From positions 930,001 through 994,000 of the forward strand of contig OY978099.1 of the NCBI GenBank assembly GCA_963854735.1: 64,000 nucleotides of DNA, read 5' to 3'. The position numbers and the translations under genes are program-made. The DNA is from Marvania coccoides (lineage: Eukaryota; Chlorophyta; Trebouxiophyceae; Chlorellales; Chlorellaceae). Shown in pieces: positions 44,744-56,710 of the stretch (position 1 is its first letter; each line of letters opens with the position of its first letter). The notes below the pieces were generated by a model. It did no database searches. It was not told where the DNA came from and worked only from the letters and a program-made list of their open reading frames with translations.

Positions 44744-46467
44744 ATGCGTGTTGTACCTGGGTCGTCCAGCCGCCCTCTGTGCGCGTCTTACGCGGAGGGA
44801 CCAGGCCGCCTCCGCGACCACCGACGCTGCATCACCAAGTCTCCTTCTTTTCGCCGCCTCTGCATCGTTCCTTCCGCTGCCGCGTCGACCACCCCTGTCA
44901 CTACTCACCATGCAGGCGCGGCGGCCAGCCGCGTGCGCCTGGGAGACTCTGAGCTCCTGGTGTCCAAGTGCTGTCTCGGCAAGTTCATAATTATTATTTT
45001 TGAAATAATTATATTTTTTTGTAGTGTTTTCTCTGCAAAGGGGTTTCTACTCCTCTTCACACAATTATACGCTCATGTGCAGTGTCTTTTGACTCTTAAT
45101 GTGCATTACACCTTTCAGAACCTTCGTATTTGAGCAGGAACGATGACGTGGGGCGAGCAAAACACCGAGGCTGAGGCCCATGAGCAGCTCAACTACGCAG
45201 TTGATGAACATGGCATTAATATGGTTGACACAAGTGAAATTTATGCAGTCCCGCCCAGAAAAGAAACTCAGGGCAGCACGGAGCGGTACATTGGCAGCTG
45301 GTTGAAAACCCAAAAGCGCGACAACATCGTGCTCGCCACGAAAGTTAGCGGGTACGGGCGGCAGAATTGGCTGCGTGAAGGAGGAAAGACCCCGCGTGTG
45401 GACGCTGCCAACATTGTAGAGAGCGTGGATAAAAGCTTGCAGCGCCTGCAGACTGACCACGTCGACCTGCTGCAGATCCACTGGGTGAGTTCCAACGACG
45501 CTTTCCGATGTATAGAATGCTTATATTGAGAGCTTGATAATGGAGTCTCCCAATTTTTCTTGAAATATATATTTCTTATAACCGCCATTAATGTTTTCCA
45601 GAAGCATGCCCCTTTCTTCTTCCTTTTATTCACGCATCTTCAAAAACCCATTAATTTCCCCATATTTGTCACTTCTGCTGACGCAGCCCGACCGCTACGT
45701 GCCGCTGTTTGGCGCCGCCACCTACGATGCCGCCAACGAGCGCGAAGGTGACATCCCCTTCGAGGAGCAGCTGCGCGGCCTGCAAAAGGTCGTTGACGCC
45801 GGCAAAGTGCGTTACGTGGGGGTCAGCAACGAGACCTCCTACGGGGTGATGAGCTTCTGCCACGCTGCTAAGGCAGCGGGCCTCCCCAAGATCGTCAGCA
45901 TCCAGAACAGCTACTCCCTGCTGGTGCGGGGCTCCTTCGAGACCGACTTGGCTGAGGTCTGCGCACCCAGACAGTGAGTTTCTTGTATAGTGGCCTCGCA
46001 GAGTCAAACTCCTCACAGAGATTTCAAGAGCAATACGTGCTCTTCTCCCCAACTAATCTCCCAAGTTTTTCCACTTGTATTTGAACAGGTGCAACGTCGG
46101 ACTGCTGGCCTACTCCCCACTCGCAGGCGGTGCCCTGTCGGGCAAATACGCCGCTGGGGACGAGGCAGCGCTGGCAAAGAGCCGTTTCACTCTGTTCCAG
46201 GGGTACATGGCGCGCTACCAGCAGTCCCTGGCGCGGGAGGCGGTGGCAGAGTACGCTAAAGTGGCTGCCAAGCACGGGCTGACCCCCACTCAGCTGGCCC
46301 TGGCGTGGTGCAATTCCCGCTGGTTCGTGGCCTCTACTATCATCGGAGCCACGACCATGGCGCAGCTGAAGGAGAATGTGGCGGCGTTTGATGTGGAGCT
46401 CAGCGGGGAGTGCCTGCAGGAACTTGACGTAGTGTACCGGCGCTACCGGGATCCAGCTTTTAATTAA
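44744..46467 (+). CDS. Aldo/keto reductase (Tas-like), probably plastid-targeted
   Basis: Exons 44744-44978, 45138-45484, 45687-45973 and 46089-46467 give 415 residues. The first 60 or so residues are Arg/Ser/Ala-rich, like a transit peptide. The first intron has a GC donor (44979-44980), needed to read CLG|TMTWGEQNTEAEAHEQ. The AKR tetrad is visible: Asp and Tyr in MVDTSEIYAVPP, Lys in LATKVSGYG and His in LLQIHW. NADPH-binding parts follow (VGVSNETSYG, SIQNSYSLL, YSPLAGGALSGKYA). It should reduce aldehydes or ketones with NADPH; the substrate is not evident. The best relatives are bacterial Tas and its plastid homologues. Confidence 0.92.
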
Positions 46468-47168
46468 GTGAACCGGGAGTCAGCAATGCCTGTGAAAGGG
46501 GGGAGGAGGTCTCCGATGGAGGAGGGGACCGAGATGGGACTGTCCTGCTGTACAGCAATATATGGTTGTTTTATTATCATTGCTTTCTGCTCGTCTAAGA
46601 GTGAGCGTTGATTTTTTTTTAATACGCTGATATTTAGTTTATTATAAATCTATTCTTTTTCTGCTTCCATTCTTTTATTCATGATTTCATTGAATTTGTG
46701 CATTCACAATGTGAAGTCTTTGATCTCGTATTGACGGACGGGGCTGTGGGTGCGTTGACTCTCTGCCAGCGTCCACTGCAAAATGCGATGGTTAATGGGC
46801 CAAGGGGCACCTCGTGCCCTTGGGGTTGGACCAGCTCTCACCATGGGGAGAAATAGAACACATAGGGAAACATCTTTTGGTTTGAATGGTGGGTGGCACC
46901 TTGGGTGGAAAGTGTCAGTGCCTTCGGTTCCCTAAAAATACGACTTCAGTTATGCAGGTTGTTCACTGCATTGACCCATTAACTTTCATATATTATTCGC
47001 AATCATTTAAATATTTGGGTGAAAAGCACGATATTCAAAATATTCAATACAAATCTTATATATCACAAATCTAAAGCGTGTTCAAGCGGCCAGGCGTATA
47101 GTGCTGCACATCAGACACCGTAAATAATCTGTGGAATCGGTGGACAGGCACAGAGAGCACGAGGGAGC
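46468..47168. other. Spacer aldo-keto reductase / CaaX protein
   Basis: 701 bp with no supported gene. A short GC-rich imperfect stem-loop lies at about 46799-46824 (CCAAGGGGCAC paired with GTGCCCTTGG). Confidence 0.5.
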
Positions 47169-48628
47169 ATGGAGGACGAAGCGCACATCGGAAGCGGCAA
47201 TTTAGTTTCAGCTCTTGAAGGCCTGGAGGACGACTTTTTGACGGGAGAGGATGTCACCATAGAGCAGATCCATAACCTTTCAAGTGAGTTCAGCCCACAA
47301 ATGCCCTTTCCCCATCAGATCTTCCTCATCCCACCCACCCTCCTGCAGCCACTCCGCCGTCTTCCCTACACCCTGGCGCCAAGCTTGGACTCACGAACGC
47401 CTCCCCCACCCTCCCACTGCCCTCCTTTGGCGGCCTGGGGGACGACTCCTCCACAGACACTCCGCTGGCCTTGGGGGTCTCCCCCTCAGCCTCCACCAGC
47501 AGCCGCTCCTCAGCAGCCCCCCCTCCGGTGCCTCCCCTACCGCATACCAAGTCCTCCCCGCAAGCTCGCCCCGTTTCCTTCACCCCGGAGGCAAAAAAAC
47601 CGAAGAAATCTGCGCCACTGCCGAGAGTCGCCATGCTCTCTAAACCGCCCCCCAAGAAGGTGGAAGAGGCCAAATCGGCGCCGTTTCGCGGTGGCGCGCA
47701 GGGCGCACGCCGCACGCCCACCCCCTCCTCCATGGGACGCTCCCCTTCGGCCACACAGCGGCAAATTTCTTCACCGGCAGGAGGCGCCCGTGGCAGCTTG
47801 CCCGACTCCACCGCAGGCGCCAGGGCGCCGATCTCGCGGGCGCAGACCACCTCGCGGCTTCCCTCTCCCTCCAACTCCAACCCCGCTGCAGGCGCAGCAG
47901 CAGCATCCTCCAGCCGCCCCTCCTTTGGCAGCCCTTCACAGATCCCTCGCAGGGCGTCTGAGCCCATTCCCACCGCAGCTAGCACCACTCGGGTGCCATC
48001 CCCGCTGGGCAAAGGCCCCAGCGGCATCGCTCGCACCCCCAGCAGGGCCCCCAGCAGCGGCAGCCGAGGCCCAGGAGCGACGGGAAGAACCTCGTCGATT
48101 CCTCGGCCCTCTGGGGGTCCCCGGCAGGCGGCGAGCCCCACGCTGTCCCGGAAAAAGAGCTCCCAGTCGGAGGGGCCGGACACTCCGGTGCGGGCCACTC
48201 TGGAGGAGCTCATGGGGGAGTTGGCAGCCGTGAAAAAAGAGCTTGGCATCGAGCACGGCGAAGGGGAGGGAGAGGGCGGGGCGGAAGGAACGGTGGAAGC
48301 AACAACGAAGGAAGGGGATGAGCTGGAGACCAGCCCCATGTCCGAGAACGCCTATCCAAGAGATTTCAATGACGGCGGGGCGAGACGACGCAGCAGCAGC
48401 GGCGAGGCTGGAGCAGCAGTGGAGGCCGGAGAGAGGAGAGACGAGTCTTCTTCTGCAGGGCCTGAAGTTGCGGCGGCATCTGAGGCGGCTGTGGAGGTGG
48501 CGCCGGTGCCGCCTAGAGATTCAGCGGTGGAGACTATCAAACAGATGCAGCTGCCCACTGTGCCCTACCCCGATGAGGAAGACGAACCTGTCAAGAAGAA
48601 GGCCATTTGCGCGTGTTCTATCATGTAA
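47169..48628 (+). CDS. Disordered Ser/Pro-rich protein with C-terminal CaaX (CSIM) box
   Basis: Exons 47169-47283 and 47349-48628 give 464 residues. An acidic start (LEGLEDDFLTGEDVTIEQ) precedes a long basic Ser/Pro/Arg-rich region with no visible fold. One short predicted coiled segment (ATLEELMGELAAVKKELGI, about 340-358) interrupts it. The end is EEDEPVKKKAICACSIM: CSIM is a farnesylation-type CaaX box, preceded by another Cys that could be palmitoylated and a Lys cluster. Two S-x-I-P tetrapeptides next to Arg (SQIPRR and SSIPRP) resemble EB1-binding motifs. A prenylated, perhaps microtubule-linked membrane protein is inference; I do not recognise the family. Confidence 0.8.
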
Positions 48629-49306
48629 TTTTATTTACCCCCCCCTTTTTTTGTTCATTTTCTCGGCCAGCGACGCTTGTTTTCAGTTCGATTCGATTTC
48701 TCAATTCTTTTTTTCTTTGGAAGCCCCTAACACGAGCTTTGGTATATGATTGCATACAGAGCAAAAATGGCGTTGAAGGAGGTGTTCTGTTGCCTTTTAT
48801 TACGTTGGATAAAGCTATGACCAACCCACTTTTGAATTGATTCTTTCACATAGGTTGGTGCTTACCCTTTGACGGCTGCCTATCGATTTGCCATATTTTC
48901 AGTGCACCTAAACCCGTAGATATAAATCAAATGTATTAACGTGTGTGCAGCAAGGAGGACTGAGATACAAGAATAGAAAAGTATACTCGTGCAGAGGGAT
49001 TGAAACTAATCGTGAGTTTAAAAGAAGAAGGACGTGTTTATTTCGACAAGGAAATAAAAGAAGGGGATTGGTGATAGTGGGTAGGAAGAAAAAAACTGTC
49101 CTGTCATGGAGAGACAGGGAAGAAAAAAATCAATTTGATACATATACAGCTGCTGCGCTATTATTGAGCGCAGCTAACGACGATGCAGTTCTGCATGCTA
49201 ACGCTCCTGTTTTGAGAAAAAGAGCCCCTCGCAGCGGAGAGAGAAGAGAAGAAGAAAAAAAAGAATGTTTTTCGACCCAAAATTTCAATGATAATTTTCT
49301 TATGCC
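48629..49306. other. Convergent spacer CaaX protein / DCN1-like
   Basis: 678 bp of 3' flank for both genes; a purine-rich stretch covers 49010-49140. No gene seen. Confidence 0.5.
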
Positions 49307-50503
49307 TTAGGACTCTCCGCGCATCCTGCTGCGGTACCAGTCCACAAAGTTGTCCAGCAGCACCGGCCACGCGGGGTTCTCTTCCGCGTTGGACAGATCG
49401 GGCGTCACTTCAGCGCTGAAGCGCAGAAAGGCCTCCCACTGGTCGGAGTTGACTTTATTGTAGTCGGACTGGGTGGTCAGGAACTCGCAGAAGGGAGCCA
49501 CGAAGCGGCTGCAAATTGGAATGAATATTTGGAAATTTTGTTGAGAAGTTGGCGTTTTACACGCTTATGCGGTGCAGCCCCAGCCAAATCAAGAGGATTT
49601 ATTGTAGGCCTAAGAATCGAGGCTGTACTGTGAAAATGGAGCGTAATATAGATTCTGTATTCTGTATCCTGGTCATCTGAATTTGGGGTGGGGGGGTGGG
49701 GGGGGTCGAGAGAGAGAAGGGTGCTTTTGCTTACCCGTTGGGGTGCACCACTGAGAGCATCTCAGCCGCGGTTTCGACGTCGATGATCTTCTGGCCGGGC
49801 TCAGTGAGGCAGAAGCGAAAGGCGAAGGTGTAAAACTGCAGCCATTAGGAGAGGGAAACAACCGAGGCGGTGAGCCAAACCAAATTCAAGTTTTGTGAAG
49901 TTAAGATTTAATGAAGTAAAGACCGGCGAATGCGCGCCTGCTGGAAGTTGGAGGGGTTAGCGATGGCTGCATCCAGCTTAGGCAGCGCCTTTTTCAGCGC
50001 GGCCAGCGTCGTTGCGCCCAGCACTGCACAGCCCAATTCGAACTCTTCCCGCGAGAAGTAGCCCATCTTCCGGGCGCCCATGCGCCACGCCAGCAGCAGC
50101 ACCCGGCGGTCGGAGGTGGACACCCCCATGTCACTGCACAGGGACTCAATGCCTTCGGGGCCGATGACGTCTATCCCGCCTGAGGCCGGCTCGCTGTATT
50201 TTTCGAACAGGCCGCCGACGCCCTTGGCCGCAGAGGTCTTGGCCTTGGGTGTCGCTGCCTGCGAGGTTGACAGAAGAGGAGAGGGAGCGAGGGGGGAGGT
50301 TTAGGGAGAGGTTCAGATCACAAATTGGAGAACAAAAAGGTTGACATACAGCAGCGGCTGATGGGCGGCGCGTTGGATGCTTGGACAGCGGATGGTGGAA
50401 CAAATAGAGAAGAAGTTGGGCATGGGAGCAATGCTGGAGCTTCTTGGCTTACCTTTTTAGTTTTCGCTGCCCCTGCGGGTGAGGCCGCTTTCCGCTTTGT
50501 CAT
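49307..50503 (-). CDS. DCN1-like cullin neddylation factor (potentiating neddylation domain)
   Basis: Exons 50503-50453, 50258-49938, 49835-49735 and 49508-49307 give 224 residues. A basic start (MTKRKAASPAGAAKTKK) leads into the PONY domain: LFEKYSEP, IDVIGPEGIESLCSDMGV, WRMGARKMGYFSREEFELG, TTLAALKKALPKL, FYTFAFRFCLTEPGQK, then WPVLLDNFVDWYR near the end, with the Asp-Ala-Asp-like acidic patch of the family. DCN1 proteins act as NEDD8 E3 co-factors on cullins. The second intron begins with GC (49937-49936); NPSNFQQ|FYTF needs that junction. No UBA domain is present. Confidence 0.93.
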
Positions 50504-51431
50504 CGCTGTTGTATCTAGTGCCGAGTTATAAAAAAACGAGATAAATGAGCCGCAGTCCGCACTCGAGGCAAAAGCAAGGATTTCAAATGTTTAGCGAGCT
50601 GTCAACTCATTTTTCAACTGCGTCTCATTTCGCCTATTCCGCAGCGGATTAATATTCTAAAAATGTAGCATATATATTGACACCAATTACTCGTCCTCAA
50701 CCACTCTTTTGCATTGAACATTTCCAGCCAAAGTGGGAAGAAAAATTCGAGCGACGTGCCCAGCCTCGTTACGCTCTCGCCAACGTGGATTACCAAGCCC
50801 CTCCGCTTCTCTCGAAAACAATTTAAATAATATTTCAAAACCACAGAGCCTTGCCCTCTTCCTTTCAGGCTTCAGCTCTCAGAAAAACTGTTCCGGCACT
50901 TTCGTCGCAACCTCGCAGCAAGGCAGCTATTTTCCTGCCCACTTCAGCAACAACAGCAGGTGCGTTTTATTGGTATAAGACGACGTGTGCCGGCGCTGAT
51001 TGATCGGCCAGGCTTCTTTTCCATTCAATCGTTTCCGAAATGACATCTTGCCATTCCATTCAAGAAATGTCATTTGACCTTGCGCATTATTTGAGCTCCT
51101 TCTGCATCCATTTGCTGTCTTCTTTTTGTTTTACTTTGTCGGAATAACCCTTAACCCCAAAGTGATTTTGCGATAGTGGGTGCTGAAGGCTTGAAGCTCC
51201 TGCCTTTCATCAATTTCACCTCAGTTTTTGCTTTATGCGCTGTTTTTAGTCCGGTTGATTTTCATCTTATTCATCCCATTGTTGAAGCCTGGCTGGGTCG
51301 TAACCTCCTCTCATACCTTGCATGCATGCTCGCCCTGACTATGTATGACAATTTCATTTAGTTAAATTTCTTACTAAGCCGCCCTCCCCTCCCCCCCCCC
51401 GCCGACCCCCCCGGCCCATTTGCAGACAATC
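50504..51431. other. Divergent spacer DCN1-like / small membrane protein
   Basis: 928 bp. A splice acceptor (CATTTGCAG, ending 51425) just before the ATG at 51432 implies a leader intron for the small gene; its first exon may lie at about 50870-50960, where a pyrimidine tract and acceptor-like site also occur. I cannot fix a coding exon there. Confidence 0.45.
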
Positions 51432-51765
51432 ATGCTGACCACCTTCTTCGCCCCCGCCTCCAAGGTCCTTGGATTCGTTGTCCCAAGCATCGTCGCCACT
51501 GGCTGGTGAGGAGCCAACCAATGCATTCACCGTGCCAAAAGTTATAACTCCCCTTCCGGCTTTTTAGCAGCTCATAAATAGCAAACGCCCCCTTCTTTCT
51601 TCAAACTGCAGTATTTATGCCTACTGGAGGGCGACATACCCCCATGCCCCCAGTTGGAACCCCGAGTGGGAGGCTGCCACGAAGGCACAATACAGCGCTT
51701 TCCCTCGCCAGGCCTCCGATTCGCCCACCACAGTCAACCCCTTCTCCCGGTGGCGCTTCGCTTGA
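51432..51765 (+). CDS. 75-residue single-span membrane protein, possibly a mitochondrial complex subunit
   Basis: Exons 51432-51505 and 51612-51765 join at phase 2 to give 75 residues. One membrane span (about residues 11-30: VLGFVVPSIVATGCIYAYWR) is followed by a Trp/Pro/Lys-bearing soluble part (HAPSWNPEWEAATKAQY) ending PFSRWRFA. Size, a single span near the N-terminus and no signal sequence are like small accessory subunits of respiratory complexes, but I do not recognise it. A 3' splice site directly before the ATG supports real transcription. Confidence 0.65.
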
Positions 51766-52289
51766 GCGCTGAGACCCAGCTTCGCCAGGGCGTTGAGCGC
51801 CTAATGACTGAAGCAACGGCATGCTTTTCTCCATTGCTGATTAATGCTTTCCCTGATGATGACAACTGATGATAGATTTATACTGTGCTGATATTACTTT
51901 CTTTGTACTACTTACTTATATACATGTTTGATACTTACTTTATTAATAGACGGTGACTTTGAATAATGCCCGATTATTAAAAATAACAGAGGACAAGCAG
52001 CGGCGGAGTGGTCTCCCCCCAACCTGGCCGATCACCCAGCGCTCAACCAGCCCTCCTGTTTTCTCAGCTGCGACATCGGCGTTGCTTTCCACCAAATTTA
52101 AGTATATAAGCCGTTTCAGGGTGCGAAAACAACATTTTGTTAAAAATAGGAAATCGTTCAACGATCGAACGTAAGATTCCATTTCGGAAGAAGCCTCATA
52201 AGCGTCTCAAATAAAACTCATCAAATCCAAAATTTAGATTTATTTCTGTGGCTCGCCCCTCTGAATTTTGAACGCATAAGCCCGCCGCC
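51766..52289. other. Spacer small membrane protein / CDC73
   Basis: AT-rich, 524 bp, between two genes on the same strand. No gene seen. Confidence 0.5.
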
Positions 52290-53966
52290 ATGGACCCTCT
52301 CACGCTGCTGAGGGAGTTCGTGATGGCCGGTCGGCTGTCGGAGGTGGTGGAGGAGGGCCCGGTGATCAAATTTGGGGACGATTACAGCTTCGACAAGAAA
52401 ATGCTCACGGCCTACAAGTCCAACCAGGGCAAGGGCGATTTTTACGACCTGCAGTGCGTCCTGTTCTCCATCCAGTCCCAAAATCTCAGCTCGATGGACT
52501 ACTTCAAGGCAGCCAAGGACCAGGGCCTGATGTCGGTGAAGATCCTCGATCGCAAGGTAGGCAGACGGATTCGCATTTCGCCATTTTTACCACCCCAAAC
52601 CACTCCAGACAAAATTTCTCATCGCTCCGCCCTTCAAATTCTGTTCTCCCTCTCCCCCATGCTCAGGACTTGAGCTCCTACCTCACTGGCGCGCGCGCCA
52701 CTTCCAACTTCATCCGAGCGCACGAGCTGCCGGACCTGGCAGCGGGGGGGGCCTCTGCCAAGCCCGCTCAGGTTGGCTCAGCTGCAGGGCCCTCTGCCGC
52801 CGCCGCAGCCGCCGCAGCCCCCGGCGCCGAGCACGCCGCAGAGCAGACCGCGAACCGCGCCATCACGGCCAACGAGCGCCAGCTCCGCGACCGTAACTCC
52901 ATGCTGTCGGTGCCAGGAAAGACCTTTGAGAGCTGCCTGCAGGTGCTGGTGGGCGCGGAGAAAGAGGAGGCACAACGCCAAAAGGCGGAGCGGCGGAAGC
53001 GGGAGCATGAGGAGGCGGAAAGGAAGCGGCAGGAGAAGAAGCAGAAGAGGCCGGAAGCGCAGCCATCTGGTCGATACCAACGAGAGACCGCGCCTGACGC
53101 AGCGCTGAAGCAGATCGGCGCGCAAGACCTGGGGCTGCAGTCCATGGGCTTCGCGGCGCCCGCAGGGCCGTCGTCGTCCGCTGTGCCGCCGCCTCCCCCG
53201 CCTCGGGCGGCAGCCGTGCCCCCGCCGCCTCCCCCGCCGCCCTCCTCCTCCTCCCGCCCGCCCGCAGAGGCAGAGAAAGGCAAGGAGCGCCCCTCTTCTT
53301 CCTCCCGCCACCACCACGAGCAGCAGCAGCGGAAGAAAGAACATCTCGACAAGAAAAAAAATACGCGCACGTCCATCATTATGGTGCCCCCCGCCGCCAG
53401 CGCGCTGCTTAACATGTTCAACGCGCCGGAGTTCCTGGAGATGGGCGTCTTCCGCACGCGGGAGGAGGCGGAGGCCGCCGGGGCCAAGCTGCCGCCACAT
53501 GGATACCATCGCTTCTTCAGAACCTCTGGGCGGGACCATCCTGGCGTGAAGTACCATATCACCGACAAGGAGCCGAAGAACAAGGCGGACTGGGAGCACG
53601 TGGTGGCGGTGTTTTGCCTGGGAAAGCCGTGGCAGTTCAAGCGGTTTCCTTTTCCAGGGGCGGCCAACGGCGACATGGTGGACACGTTTCAGCGGGTGTG
53701 CGGGGTGTATCTGCACTACGCGGACGAGCCGGTGGACCCTCAGGTAAAAAAATGCTTAAATTTTGGGTTAATTTGATAATAATAAAATATCGTGTTGCCC
53801 TGCTTTTTCTTCTCCTTTAGTTTAATTTAACCCCCTTTTATTGTTGCAGGTGAAGAAGTGGAACGTGAAACTGATCAAGATCTCGCGGCACGGCAGGGAG
53901 GGGGACGCAGAGGCCGCTCGCGACTTCTGGTCGCACCTGGATGCGTTTTTGATGGCCCGCCGCTGA
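52290..53966 (+). CDS. CDC73: CDC73 / parafibromin, Paf1-complex subunit
   Basis: Exons 52290-52556, 52667-53743 and 53850-53966 give 486 residues. The N-terminal domain opens MDPLTLLREFVMAGRLSEVV and has FGDDYSF and YDLQCVLFSIQ, then DLSSYLTG after the intron. A disordered centre is rich in Pro and Glu/Arg. The C-terminal Ras-like domain starts IIMVPPAASALLNMFNAPEF, then HYRF-type TISP replaced by RKKNTRTS upstream, WEHVVAVFCLGKPWQFKRF, and ends in VKKWNVKLIKISRHGR. The Paf1 complex travels with RNA polymerase II and directs H2B ubiquitination and H3K4 methylation. Confidence 0.94.
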
Positions 53967-54574
53967 ACACTGGAGTACTAAAAACTGGTCGGTTCTGTTT
54001 TTTTATTTTGTTTCTAAACAATGGCACAGAGGCACGAATACGCTGTTTTTCTTTAGTGTAAAAAAATATCCAGGAAATGAATGGATTGAGGTTTCTGAAT
54101 GTGTCATCGTCGGAAAGAACGAACAAATCAATGAAAGAAAGGGTAGCGATTTAGGGGTGGCCTAAAAGAAGGGGAAAGAAAGAAATAATGGCCCTACGAG
54201 AGGAAAGGGTAGATAACAGTTGGGGAAAAAAAGAAGGGGAGGAACAGAAAATCAAAGGAGGGCGGGCAGTTGATGAGGGGAGAAAAGCGGGGAGAAAAGC
54301 GTTCCTCCACCGCTCCGCTCTCTTTCTTAACCCTGAACAGATCCGAGGGGGGAGGACACTTCAAGAGAGGCAAGAAGCGCTGCCTGCTACGTGCGGCGGA
54401 AGGGTTCGTCGAAAAAAATAGATTCCAGAATAAAAGGCAACACAACGAAGGGGGGTTGGATTATAATGATTTTTTCTTTCAACAAACACATTTTGCATCA
54501 TCAAGATTTTTCTCTTCGCTCTCTCAGTTTAGTTTTATTGCCGGTTGCTTTTTCAAACAGCGGCTCTGCTCTCT
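53967..54574. other. Convergent spacer CDC73 / inositol-phosphate synthase
   Basis: 608 bp of 3' flanks, purine-rich from about 54140 to 54310. No gene seen. Confidence 0.5.
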
Positions 54575-56378
54575 TTACTGCAGCGAGTCCAGCACAGTGG
54601 ACATGTTGTTCTCGGGTGCCAGGCCGATGCACGCCCTGAACACGTTCTCCAGCATCGCGCGCTGCTTGGACAGCGCGTTCACCACGGGCGTTCCCGCCGG
54701 CACCAGCGGCGCCTTTGTCAGGTACGACAGCAGCACCGCCACGGGGTGGAACGACCGGAAGTCGGCGTCCACGCCGTCGCGCTTCAGCGTGATGCGCGTG
54801 ATCAGCTCCGACAGCAGCACCAGGTCCAGAATGATGGGCGCCGCAAGTAGAGAGTCCTCGCACGTGTTGTGCATGGAAATCGTATTACGCCCCCCCAGGA
54901 AGATCTCAGAGGTGTACTCATCCAGAGCGCGCTTGGAGTCTGCCACGTACGGCACGTATTTGATCACCACCACGTGATCCGGATGTTCCCCTGGGCCGTA
55001 CAGAATCGGGTTGGAGGCCACCATGTCGTCGACCACGTTGGACTTAGAAATCTCCTTGGAGCGGAAGGTCTGCGGGGCGGACAGGTTCATGCCGTCGTTG
55101 TTGCCCAGGTGGTTGTAGGACACGATGGAGGTGGGTTTGATGCCAGCGCCCACCAGGAAGTCCACCAGCACCGACTTCATCTTGGTCTGGCCGGACTTGA
55201 AGTCGTCGCCGCCGATGAGGACGCCCTTATCCACCGCCAGCTCGATGAGCCCCGGGACAAAGGTGTTCTGGGGGGAACCGTTGATGAAGGGCACGCCCTC
55301 CTGCACGCAGGCAACGGCAAAGAGGGTGGAGGGGGAGACTTCCGCCTCGCTGCGGTCGATGGAGGCCAGCAGGTTGTCGGAGGTGTCATTGAGGCCCTCC
55401 ACCACGTCGGCGTAACGCTCGGTGTTGGCTGTCCACAGTACGACGACCTTATCGACCTGGCGCTCCTCCTTGAAGGCGCGGATGTGGGCGCGCACCGCCT
55501 CCACCTGTTCCGCCTTGGAGCCTTTGATGACGTTATCGGCGCGGTCGGCCTGGTTGGCGGCGATGAAGGAGGGGTCGTAGATGCCAGGCAGCGGCACCAG
55601 GTCCCGCATGTGCGGCACCAGCTGCTTCTGCAGCTCGAAATCCAGCACCTGGGCGCGCTCCATGGCGTCCGCCAGGTTGAGCCCGGAGATGTCCCACCCG
55701 CCCAGCTCGATGTCGTTGGGGTGCACCATGGGGAGGAGGGAGTTGAAGGGGGCGTGCACCTCCTCGCCGTTGAAGTTACCGATGCGGCAGGTGGCGGCCT
55801 GGGTGACGGAGCCGAAGTAGTTTGGCTTCTTGAGGCCGTCCTTGGTCATCCAAGTGATGCCGCTGTAGCGCGGGAGAGTGATAAAATGGGTGAGAGGAAG
55901 GGCGGTGATAAGTGGGAAGGAATGTGGGGAGAAAGGGGGGCTGTGAGACTCACTGCTTGTTGGCGAGGATGCCACCGGTGACGGTGGTGCCGTTGTTGCC
56001 GCCCCAGCCCACGAGCATGACTCTGCAGCGACAAAGGGACATCGTGAGGTGGCAGCAAAAAATAAATCGTGTAATCGAGTCAGGAGAGTGGGAAGGCCCG
56101 TAAGCACCGCCCATATGCCCGCTGCTGGTGCATTGCTGGATGGGGAGTTCGCTGGTGCCAAAGCTGCATTGAACGCGGTGAATGCGCCGCGCTTACCCGA
56201 GTTTGGGCACGCGGGTGTCTGTGCGAAATTCATACTTGACGCTCTGCGGCTTCACCACCCACTGGCCGTCCGCAGAGTGCTCCACCTTGGTGGTGTTGTA
56301 CTCATAGCTGGAGGAGATGGCAGCCTTCTCGTAGCGGACGTTGGGAGACTCCACTTTGAAAGAATCGAGAAGAACCAT
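54575..56378 (-). CDS. INO1: Inositol-3-phosphate synthase (MIPS)
   Basis: Exons 56378-56197, 56022-55954 and 55862-54575 give 512 residues, the usual length. The start [18 protein letters not shown] matches plant MIPS. Motifs are the NAD site [85 protein letters not shown] and the closing APENNM. It turns glucose 6-phosphate into 1D-myo-inositol 3-phosphate with NAD+, the only route to new inositol. An in-frame continuation into the intron at 55863 is not needed. Divergent from the zinc-knuckle/WW gene, 332 bp apart. Confidence 0.97.
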
Positions 56379-56710
56379 TGCAGCAGCGTCTTTCAGTCCA
56401 AAGGCGTCTGCGCTATAATAAGGAATCACAGATGATGCTTTATAAAGGGAAATGTGGTGCGGTAAGACCACCGGTGCTAATGCACACCCACAAACAAAAA
56501 TTTCAATTCACGGCCCGCCCTTTTAGGGGTCCACTCAGCGCTTGTAGACGCATTACATCACCAATCCATATTTAAATCCATTGAGAACACACGTGTGCGC
56601 CGAGCGGGCAGCCGAAGTCACATTTGAAAGATATACTTTTTAATTCACATCCAATTTCCACACAGAACTCACAACTTGCTTTTTTTTTTTTGATTTCTAA
56701 ACACGAAAGC
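56379..56710. other. Divergent promoter region INO1 / zinc-knuckle WW gene
   Basis: 332 bp between opposed starts, including a poly(T) run at about 56680-56690. No other gene. Confidence 0.55.

Noticed and set aside
46799..46824. Short GC-rich stem-loop as a terminator or structured RNA
   Set aside because: Only about 10 pairs with a bulge and no conserved context; such stems occur by chance.
47326..48339. 337-codon minus-strand frame opposite the CaaX protein
   Set aside because: The plus-strand frame has a start codon exon, a proper intron and a meaningful CaaX end; the minus frame is Ser/Gly/Val-rich low complexity with no such support.
52768..53716. Two long minus-strand frames opposite CDC73
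   Set aside because: They mirror the Pro/Glu-rich centre and C-terminal domain of CDC73; shadows of GC-rich coding sequence.
54869..55981. 370-codon plus-strand frame opposite inositol-phosphate synthase
   Set aside because: It is antisense to near-invariant enzyme motifs; a shadow frame.
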